NCBI GenBank assembly: GCA_024401395.1
Contig: JAKSLD010000022.1
Coordinates: 1 to 57,516, forward strand
From: Bacteroidales bacterium
GTDB taxonomy: Bacteria; Bacteroidota; Bacteroidia; Bacteroidales; Marinilabiliaceae
Length of the DNA: 57,516 bases
Direction of reading: 5' to 3'
Shown: piece by piece, positions 51,839-57,516 of the stretch
How the letters are laid out: each line of letters opens with the position of its first letter
Numbering within the stretch: position 1 is the stretch's first letter
The notes under the pieces: generated by a model
The model's database searches: none
Seen by the model: only the letters and a program-made list of their open reading frames with translations
What the model was told of the DNA's origin: nothing
Position numbers and translations under genes: made by a program

Positions 51839-54163
51839 TTACTCAGCGAAATAAGCAGAGCGCAAAGGCATAGTAGTTTCGCTACCAGTCAGATTAAGTT
51901 CCTTTTCTGCGCGGATATCAGCAGAAGAGGCGCCAATCTTGATCATGAAACGACCTGGGTCGATGTTCCACTCATTATTCATATAATATCCCAGCTGTTG
52001 AGGAGAGACCTTGAAAGATACGGTCTTAGACTCACCAGCCTTAAGGGCGATGCGCTTAAAGCCCTGGAGTTGGATAGGCTTATGCTTCATAGAGCGGTCG
52101 AGAGGAGATACGTAGAGTTGTACGATTTCCTCAGCATCCACATTACCTGTATTCTTGATATCTACAGAGACATTGAAACGATCGGCCTTAGTATCAGCTG
52201 ATTCATCCATCTGCATATTAGAATATTCGAAAGAGGTATAGCTGAGGCCATAACCGAATGGGTAAGCTATTCTAGCATCGTCGGCGATACCATAATTATA
52301 GCATACAGGCTCATTCATTTCGACAGCAGGGTAGCTTACGCTAAGTTTGCCAGAAGGGGCGATATTACCATATAGGATGTCAGCGATAGCGTTACCGCCC
52401 TCCTCGCCTGGGTACCAAGCTTGGATTACGGCTGCGCACTTATCCACTACATTACTGATAACCTGAGCGCGGCCGCCGAAGATGACCAGAACCACAGGCT
52501 TGCCAGTTGCAGCGAGTTTATTGATAAACTCCTCCTGTTTGCCAGGGAGGCGGAGATGCTTACGGTCGCGGTTTTCGCCACAGAGGATAGCATTTTCGCC
52601 CACGGCAGCTACGATGACGTCAGATTTCTTAGCCATAGCCAGAGCCTCATTGAGGTTAGCCTCCTCGCCGCTATCGATCATACGGTTCTGTATATTAACC
52701 AGATAAGCGACACGAGGGTCGCCACTACTTTCAACTACAGTTTCCACCTCCTCAGTCCAGTCACAGCCGCGGCTATAAGAGAGAGAAGAGCCCTCAGGGA
52801 GACGGTTAGTCATACCATCGCGGAGGTTAACGATACGAGGGTGCATATCACTCTCGATAGAAGACTTCCAGAAGAAACGCATAGACTGGTAGGTATAATC
52901 GCCCAGCATTGCCCACATATTACCAGCATTAGGGCCAGTGAGAGCGATTTTTGCAGGCTTCTTCAAAGGAAGGACACCATTATTCTTGAGGAGAACGACA
53001 GATTGGCTAGCCAACTTATAAGCAGTTTCGCGCTCTGCAGGAGTATCCCATTCGATGTGGCCATTCTCGTAGAGTTTAGCGTTCTCATCCATGAGGCCCA
53101 CCATAAATTTAAGTTTTAGGACACGTTTAACGGCAGTTTCCAGATTCTCCTGAGAAGTAAGACCCTTGTCGATAGCCTCCTGGAGGTTCTTATAGCTTTT
53201 ACCCTCTGGGAAATCCACGTCATTGCCAGCGTTGAGAGCAGCGGCAGCGCGTTGAACATCATCCATATTATCATCAATCTGCTCGATAGCCCCGTAGTCG
53301 CTGACTACTATACCATCGAATTTGAGGTAGTCGCGAAGAATACCCTGAAGGAGGCTGCGGTTAGCAACACATTTAGTACCGTCAATAGCGTGATAGCCAG
53401 GCATAAGGACGTGACTACCTACAGTACGGATTATGGTTTCGTGAGGGAGAAGAATCTCCTCCATGAGTTCCTTCTGGTTAGCATCGCCACCTCCGCCATA
53501 ACCCAGGAAGTGCTTAGTACAAGCTGCCACGCCCTCCTTGAGATTGTCATGCTGGAGGCCGCGAACGAAAGCAGAGCCCAGAGCAGCAGAGAGGTAGCTA
53601 TCCTCGCCATAAGACTCCTCCAGGCGGTTGAAAGAAGGGTTACGGACCACGTCGACCATTGGAGAAAGAGCCATGAAGCCACCTATCTGGCGGAGGTCGG
53701 CTGCTGTCTCGAATGTTTTCTGCTCAGCCAGTTCCGTATTAAAAGAACAAGCCAGGCCGATCTGCTGAGGGTAGACCGTAGCGTCCATACCATTTACGCC
53801 GCTGAGAACCTCCTCGTGGAGGAGGGCAGGGATGCCATTAGGAGTATTTTTGATGAGCCAAGCCTGCATTTGAGCCACCATATCGCGGAGTTGGTCAGGA
53901 TTACGCTGAACATTGAGAGCGAACTGCGAGAAATGACCGATGCCATTAGAGAGTTTCTCCTTGCAGAGGTCCTCATTCAACTTATCGTTCTCATCGAAAA
54001 ACTGAGTCATGTACAGACCATGAAGTTGGGCTATACGTTCCTGCTGCGACATCTTGTTGTACAGAGCGTCGACCTGCTGGTCTATAGACCGCGGTGTATT
54101 AGCGCAAGAAGTCAGTATTGCTGCCATACCCATTGCCATTGTGCTTTTAGAGATTATTTTCAT
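51839..54163 (-). CDS. Glycoside hydrolase family 3 beta-glucosidase, lipoprotein (BglX-like)
   Basis: 774 residues from ATG 54163. The in-frame ATG at 54193 is rejected because the promoter box TACCTTTG (54198-54191) overlaps it. Signal peptide and lipobox AILTSC (Cys about 20). GH3 N-terminal barrel with KHFLGYGGGGDANQKE and the nucleophile Asp289 in GIVVSDYGAIEQ; then the C-terminal alpha/beta sandwich (AVGENAILCGENRDRKHLRL, GEEGGNAIADILYGN) and a fibronectin type III-like end (VDIKNTGNVDAEEIVQLYVS). Releases glucose or other sugars from beta-linked oligosaccharides at the cell surface or in the periplasm. No other PUL gene is nearby. Confidence 0.95.
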   Translation of the reverse strand: MKIISKSTMAMGMAAILTSCANTPRSIDQQVDALYNKMSQQERIAQLHGLYMTQFFDENDKLNEDLCKEKLSNGIGHFSQFALNVQRNPDQLRDMVAQMQAWLIKNTPNGIPALLHEEVLSGVNGMDATVYPQQIGLACSFNTELAEQKTFETAADLRQIGGFMALSPMVDVVRNPSFNRLEESYGEDSYLSAALGSAFVRGLQHDNLKEGVAACTKHFLGYGGGGDANQKELMEEILLPHETIIRTVGSHVLMPGYHAIDGTKCVANRSLLQGILRDYLKFDGIVVSDYGAIEQIDDNMDDVQRAAAALNAGNDVDFPEGKSYKNLQEAIDKGLTSQENLETAVKRVLKLKFMVGLMDENAKLYENGHIEWDTPAERETAYKLASQSVVLLKNNGVLPLKKPAKIALTGPNAGNMWAMLGDYTYQSMRFFWKSSIESDMHPRIVNLRDGMTNRLPEGSSLSYSRGCDWTEEVETVVESSGDPRVAYLVNIQNRMIDSGEEANLNEALAMAKKSDVIVAAVGENAILCGENRDRKHLRLPGKQEEFINKLAATGKPVVLVIFGGRAQVISNVVDKCAAVIQAWYPGEEGGNAIADILYGNIAPSGKLSVSYPAVEMNEPVCYNYGIADDARIAYPFGYGLSYTSFEYSNMQMDESADTKADRFNVSVDIKNTGNVDAEEIVQLYVSPLDRSMKHKPIQLQGFKRIALKAGESKTVSFKVSPQQLGYYMNNEWNIDPGRFMIKIGASSADIRAEKELNLTGSETTMPLRSAYFAE

Positions 54164-54190
54164 TTTATAGGTTGTGTTGTATTCTATAGG

Positions 54191-54198
54191 CAAAGGTA
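54191..54198 (-). promoter_or_regulatory. -7 box (TACCTTTG) of the bglX-like gene
   Basis: Exact consensus on the minus strand, 27 bases before ATG 54163. It settles the start codon. Confidence 0.6.
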
Positions 54199-54344
54199 AG
54201 ATAAATATTATGCGTTACAAATAATGCGTATCAATTCAGTAGAAAGATGGTAAGAGAAGGAAGTTTTGTTTATTGTTTTTGCGGTGTGGTGTTTGGGGGG
54301 AGTATTTCACTGAAATAAGTTGACTTGAGCGTCAGAAAAGTGAC

Positions 54345-54404
54345 AAATCGCGCCAAATCGCGCCAAATCGTGCCTAATCGGGACAAATCGAGACAAAAAG
54401 AGAC
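54345..54404 (+). repeat. Array of six 10-bp direct repeats upstream of the Rpn gene
   Basis: AAATCGCGCC twice, AAATCGTGCC, TAATCGGGAC, AAATCGAGAC and AAAAAGAGAC follow each other in exact 10-bp register. Units are the same family as at positions 1-40. The array ends 21 bases before a TATATTTG box. Confidence 0.75.
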
Positions 54405-54425
54405 AATGGGGATTTTGGGGGGTAT

Positions 54426-54465
54426 TATATTTGCATCGTCAAATGATTGTTATTTATTATATTTG
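54426..54465 (+). promoter_or_regulatory. Two -7 boxes (TATATTTG) upstream of the Rpn gene
   Basis: Exact boxes at 54426-54433 and 54458-54465, 32 bases apart. The 10-bp array lies directly upstream of the first. The second is 54 bases before the ATG at 54519. Confidence 0.6.
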
Positions 54466-54518
54466 CAACGAAGAATAAAGACAGTTGATATATAATTAAT
54501 CCCAAAATAGTTGAAAAT

Positions 54519-55469
54519 ATGGACAGATATCTAGATCCCAAAGCCGACCTTACGTTCAAGAAGGTCTTTGGTGAGCATCCCGATTTGCTCATCAGTTTTC
54601 TCAATGCCATGCTGCCGCTAGAAGAAGGCGAGAGTGTGGTTGAGGTGGAATATCTGCCTACGGAACTTGTTCCAGAGAATCCACTCAAGAAGAACAGCAT
54701 AGTGGACGTACGCTGCAAGGACCAGAACGGCAGGCATTTCATAGTAGAGATGCAGATGATATGGACAGATGAGTTCAAGCAGAGGGTTCTCTTCAATGCA
54801 TCGAAGGCTTATGTGAAACAGCTAGACTCGTCGGAGAACTACAAGCTACTTCAGCCTGTGTATTCCATAAATCTTGTCAATGAAATATTTGAGGCCACGA
54901 TGCCCCATACGTTCTACCACCACTACAAGTTGGTTCACTCAGAAAGTTCCGACAAGGTGATAGACGGTCTTCAGCTTATCTTCATAGAGTTGCCCAAGTT
55001 TTTTCCCAAGACTATCAGTGAGAAGAAGATGCGAGTGTTGTGGCTCCGCTTTCTCACAGAGATAGACGAGAAGACCAGGAGAGTCTCTCCAGAGCTGACA
55101 GAAGACCAGCATATAAGCAAGGCGTTGACATTGGTGAAGGAGTCGGCCTTTGATGATGCACAGCTATTGGGCTATGAGAAGTTCTGGGATGTGGTACGTA
55201 CGGAGCGCACGCTAATAGAAGCGGCAGAGTTGAAGGGATTGAAGCAGGGAATGGAGAAAGGGATGGAGAAAGGAATGGAGCAGGGGATGAAGCAGGGGAT
55301 GAAGCAGGGGATGAAGCAGGGTATGGAGCAGGGACTAGCAGAGGGCCGAGCAGAAGGACGAGCAGAAGCAAATGTTGATACAGCAAGAAACCTTAAGTCG
55401 CTAGGTGTAGCGGTGGAGACGATATCGCAAGCTACGGGGCTTTCAGTAGGGGAGATTAATAAGTTGTGA
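54519..55469 (+). CDS. Rpn-family recombination-promoting nuclease / putative transposase (PD-(D/E)XK)
   Basis: 316 residues. Starts MDRYLDPKADLTFKKVFGEH, the Rpn/PDDEXK_2 opening, with the catalytic region NSIVDVRCKDQNGRHFIVEM (Asp ... Glu-x-Gln) at about residues 62-82. Family members cut DNA and raise RecA-independent recombination; they are often multicopy and associated with genome plasticity. The last 80 residues contain a coiled-coil run of GMEKG/GMKQG/AEGRA units encoded by near-identical 12-bp DNA repeats (about 55248-55365), then an HTH-like tail (LKSLGVAVETISQATGLS). Repeat number may vary. Two promoter boxes and a 10-bp repeat array precede it. Confidence 0.9.
   Translation: MDRYLDPKADLTFKKVFGEHPDLLISFLNAMLPLEEGESVVEVEYLPTELVPENPLKKNSIVDVRCKDQNGRHFIVEMQMIWTDEFKQRVLFNASKAYVKQLDSSENYKLLQPVYSINLVNEIFEATMPHTFYHHYKLVHSESSDKVIDGLQLIFIELPKFFPKTISEKKMRVLWLRFLTEIDEKTRRVSPELTEDQHISKALTLVKESAFDDAQLLGYEKFWDVVRTERTLIEAAELKGLKQGMEKGMEKGMEQGMKQGMKQGMKQGMEQGLAEGRAEGRAEANVDTARNLKSLGVAVETISQATGLSVGEINKL
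55248..55365 (+). repeat. 12-bp coding repeats in the Rpn gene
   Basis: Units such as GGGATGAAGCAG occur about ten times in succession, encoding the G-M-(K/E)-(Q/K) repeat and ending in AEGRA units. The number of units is likely to change by slippage without shifting the frame. Confidence 0.75.
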
Positions 55470-55642
55470 TTTGTTTTTTATTGTTCTACTGCATATTCTT
55501 GCAATGTAGAATCCATTTTAGATGAGGAGTTATTTTATATAAGCCATAAATGGCACTGTGATATACTGAACGCTAGTGATTTAGGAGATGCAGTCTTGAT
55601 AATAATAAATTCACATAATATACATGATTAATAAATAATCTT

Positions 55643-56155
55643 ATGAAACATCGTTTCTTAAGTATGCTGGCTATGCTTGCAATGAGTGTAGCGGCGATGG
55701 CTGATGAAGTACCGGGGGTGACCGTAGAGTATGTAGATGCGGGCACAGCCTCGTATGTTCAGGCCATAAGCGCCATAGGGCGCATAGAGTTCAATGAAGG
55801 GAATGCTGTCATTGTGTTCAAGGACGAAGCAGCCGGGACGGAGAACCTTGGAGCTATTTCTGCTATCAAGAAGATTTCTTTTGGTGGTGTGAGTGAAGAG
55901 GATATTAACAAGGGGGAAACACCTACAGGCATTGTGGAGACAGAACAAAGGGTGAGTGTGACGGCATATCCTAATCCTGTGGCAGACCATGTGCATATCA
56001 GTGGGCTTGCAGAGGGACAACAGGTGCGCCTGTTCACGACAGACGGCCGTCTGATGTTCGTCGGACAGCAGTCTGATATAGATATGTCGGGCATGGCTAA
56101 TGGTATATACCTTTTGCAGGTAGGTAAAGAGGTAATCAAGGTAGTCAAAAAATAA
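55643..56155 (+). CDS. Secreted protein with C-terminal T9SS type A sorting domain
   Basis: 170 residues. Signal peptide (FLSMLAMLAMSVAAMA). N-terminal region EYVDAGTASYVQAISAIGRI then KDEAAGTENLGAISAIKKIS, a repeated ISAI(G/K)-(R/K)I pattern common in Prevotella-type secreted proteins. After a short linker comes a typical Por/T9SS type A sorting domain: AYPNPVADHVHISGLAEGQQ, VRLFTTDGRLMFVGQQSDID and ANGIYLLQVGKEVIKVVKK. The domain directs export by the type IX secretion system and is usually removed at the surface. The protein has no other recognised domain. The gene is next to the FISUMP gene on the same strand, separated by two palindromic repeats. Confidence 0.82.
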   Translation: MKHRFLSMLAMLAMSVAAMADEVPGVTVEYVDAGTASYVQAISAIGRIEFNEGNAVIVFKDEAAGTENLGAISAIKKISFGGVSEEDINKGETPTGIVETEQRVSVTAYPNPVADHVHISGLAEGQQVRLFTTDGRLMFVGQQSDIDMSGMANGIYLLQVGKEVIKVVKK

Positions 56156-56171
56156 AAGACCAATCGGTGTA

Positions 56172-56245
56172 GAGACGGTGTGCACACCGTCTCATGCAAA
56201 ATGTGGTTGATACCAATGATTTACAAGACGGTGTGCACACCGTCT
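56172..56245 (+). repeat. Palindromic 55-bp repeat, two left copies
   Basis: Perfect palindromes at 56172-56193 (22 bases) and 56226-56245 (AGACGGTGTGCACACCGTCT), 54 bases apart, with the shared linker ATGTGGTTGATACCAATGAT. They lie in the spacer just upstream of the FISUMP gene. Confidence 0.9.
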
Positions 56246-56284
56246 CTACGGAAGAATGTAAAAATAATAAAACACGAAAATAAC

Positions 56285-57175
56285 ATGACGAGATTTTTTA
56301 TTTCGGCGCTAGCGCTCTTGGGTATGGGCGTTATGGCAACAGAGGCGAGCGCGCAGTTCAGTGTATATAAGGATGGCAAAGTGGTATTTACCATGCCAGA
56401 AACGCCAGACTATGTAGATTTTACATATAATAAGCCAACTACAGGAACTGAGAATGGTCATGATTGGGTTGATCTTGGACTGACAAGTCGTACACGTTGG
56501 GCAACATGCAACGTGGGTGCAGACGCTCCACAATCTGCTGGTGACTATTATCAGTGGGGCGAGACTGAGACGCACTACTCAGCAGGCGGCAATACAGATA
56601 CCCCAACATGGAAAGAAGGCTATTCGGCTGGCTACAACTGGAGTACATATAAGTGGTGCAATGGTTCGTATTATAGGCAGACCAAATACTGTACAGATGG
56701 TTCATATGGTACTGTTGACAACAAGAAAGAGCTTGAGGATGCTGATGATGTAGCTGTTCAGACGTGGGGAGGAGCGTGGAAGATGCCGACATACGAGCAA
56801 CAGACAGAGCTTCGCAATGAATGTTACTGGGTATGGACCAGTACCTATAATGGAGAAAACGTTAACGGGTATATAGTCTATAAGGCGAAGAAAGATGGTG
56901 ATAAGGGAGTAAAGGTATATTCAGGAAATACACCTTCATCTGATTATGATGTTGCTACGGATGTGCATATTTTTCTCCCTGCTGCGGGCCTCCGCTGGGA
57001 TGCGGTTCTCCGCAGCGTGGGCCACCTCGGCTACTACTGGTCGCGTTCGCTTAGCACGAGCAACTCCAGCTACGCGTACTACTTGTACTTCTACTCGGAC
57101 CTCGTGGATTGGTACTCCGGCGACCGCTACTTCGGGTTCTCGGTTCGCCCTGTCTGCCCTGGGGTTCAGGAATAA
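56285..57175 (+). CDS. FISUMP-domain secreted protein, candidate DGR target
   Basis: 296 residues from ATG 56285; earlier in-frame ATGs lie in the palindromic repeats and would put about 35 residues before the signal peptide (FFISALALLGMGVMATEASA). The body is a Fibrobacter succinogenes major paralogous (FISUMP) domain: VDLGLTSRTRWATCNVGADA, YYQWGETE, WKMPTYEQQTEL and a C-terminal FLPAAGLRWD ... YWSRS ... FGFSVRPVCP. This C-type-lectin-like fold is a known target of diversity-generating retroelements. From residue 231 (nucleotide 56975) GC rises sharply and most variable codons have the form NNC while fixed ones do not, the pattern left by A-specific mutagenesis of AAC codons. Surface recognition role is inferred. 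Confidence 0.85.
   Translation: MTRFFISALALLGMGVMATEASAQFSVYKDGKVVFTMPETPDYVDFTYNKPTTGTENGHDWVDLGLTSRTRWATCNVGADAPQSAGDYYQWGETETHYSAGGNTDTPTWKEGYSAGYNWSTYKWCNGSYYRQTKYCTDGSYGTVDNKKELEDADDVAVQTWGGAWKMPTYEQQTELRNECYWVWTSTYNGENVNGYIVYKAKKDGDKGVKVYSGNTPSSDYDVATDVHIFLPAAGLRWDAVLRSVGHLGYYWSRSLSTSNSSYAYYLYFYSDLVDWYSGDRYFGFSVRPVCPGVQE
56975..57160 (+). other. Candidate DGR variable region in the FISUMP gene
   Basis: Codons here fall in two classes. Ones expected at variable sites are TAC, TCC, GGC, GAC, CTC, CAC, TTC and AGC (all NNC), as AAC would become when only its A positions change. Ones between them are GCG, GTG, TGG, TCG, CTT, TTG, ACG and GGG, which lack mutable A or end in G/T. GC in 57001-57060 is about 65%, against about 40% in 56701-56760. 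The end is the conserved FGFSVRPV. No template repeat matching it is in the window. Confidence 0.65.
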
Positions 57176-57516
57176 CCATGTCACCCGTAGAGACGGTGTG
57201 TACACCGTCTTTTGTGAAATTTGGTTGATACCAATTGTTATAAGACGGTGTACACACCGTCTCTACGGGAGAATGTGGTTGATACCAATTGTTTACTAGA
57301 CGGTGTGCACACCGTCTCTACGGGAGAATGTGGTTGATGCCAATTGTTTATAAGACGGTGTACACACCGTCTCTACGGGAGAATGTGGTTGATACCAATG
57401 ATTTACAAGACGGTGTGCACACCGTCTCTACACGGGATTTTGGTTGATACCAATGGTTTATAAGACGGTGTGCACACCGTCTCTACGGGATGCTTGGATA
57501 ATTTTTGATTCGTCAA
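57176..57516 (+). repeat. Tandem array of six palindromic 55-bp repeats
   Basis: Palindrome cores start at 57191, 57243, 57298, 57353, 57408 and 57463, with spacing of 52 then 55 bases four times. Each core is AGACGGTGTGCACACCGTCT or a central G/A variant, followed by CTACGGGAGAATGTGGTTGA and a linker with the small inverted repeat TGGT-TGAT-ACCA. The same unit occurs twice on the other side of the FISUMP gene. The array may run past the window end. No gene lies in it. Confidence 0.9.

Noticed and set aside
54164-54193. N-terminal extension of the GH3 protein
   Set aside because: It overlaps the TACCTTTG promoter box and would put ten polar residues before the signal peptide.
56172-57482. 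Integron-like cassette with attC sites
   Set aside because: The palindromes lack the RYYYAAC/GTTRRRY core sites and have very uniform sequence, and no integrase is present.
57176-57516. Regularly spaced repeats that look like a CRISPR array
   Set aside because: The segments between palindromes are almost identical to each other, so there are no unique spacers, and no cas gene is in the window. It is a tandem repeat.

Overview
The window is a chromosomal segment of a member of the order Bacteroidales, plausibly Prevotellaceae. The evidence is the repeated Bacteroidota-type promoter box TAnnTTTG a short distance upstream of many genes, gene content (TonB-dependent receptors, a T9SS-type sorting domain, a FISUMP surface protein, a CNNM/GldE-like protein, the Bacteroidota-style trpEGDC order) and moderate GC. 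The family-level placement is inference. No rRNA, tRNA, complete insertion sequence or CRISPR array was found.

Layout. 1-8907: adenosylhomocysteinase, a transmembrane methyl-accepting chemotaxis protein, then a trpEGDC operon behind a clearly legible Trp-codon leader peptide and attenuator, followed by a TrmH-type RNA methyltransferase and a YfiH-type protein. 9040-12919: uvrB, lptC and a CNNM/CorC membrane protein. 13093-16625 (minus): the str cluster rpsL-rpsG-fusA-rpsJ, which ends in a terminator right after rpsJ. 17073-24135: a small lipoprotein, an SH3-like protein, class II fructose-bisphosphate aldolase, a 1005-residue membrane-spanning propeller/LuxR regulator, and dnaK behind palindromes and a sigma-54-like promoter.

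24300-29820 looks accessory: a truncated winged-helix gene, recQ, debris of another small gene, a DUF4143 ATPase and an orphan protein. 29971-37680 holds a phosphoethanolamine-transferase-like enzyme, a flavin reductase, a GH105 lipoprotein, a PNPOx-family protein with a Fur regulator, and an unknown protein paired with a large outer-membrane barrel. 37816-48185 (minus) is mostly metabolic: cysK/metY sulfur assimilation, a CoA-transferase/bioF/GNAT operon, a DJ-1/lipoprotein/thiS/thiE operon, a TonB-domain protein, a small secreted protein and a nucleotidyltransferase. 48342-54163 holds a GlsB-like membrane protein, a TonB-dependent receptor and a GH3 beta-glucosidase. The right end (54345-57516) carries an Rpn-family nuclease, a T9SS-tagged secreted protein and a FISUMP protein flanked by arrays of a 55-bp palindrome-bearing repeat.

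The most striking signals are these. (1) The GC-rich 3' end of the FISUMP gene (about 56975-57160) has the codon signature of a diversity-generating retroelement variable region: many codons read as AAC changed to NNC between fixed codons. No reverse transcriptase or template repeat is in the window. (2) The same gene is bracketed by the palindromic 55-bp repeats. (3) Arrays of exactly 10-bp direct repeats of one sequence family sit just upstream of two promoters 54 kb apart. (4) An intergenic motif of about 45 nt occurs seven times, in both orientations. (5) dnaK has a sigma-54-like promoter and TGCCA-N3-TGGCA palindromes.
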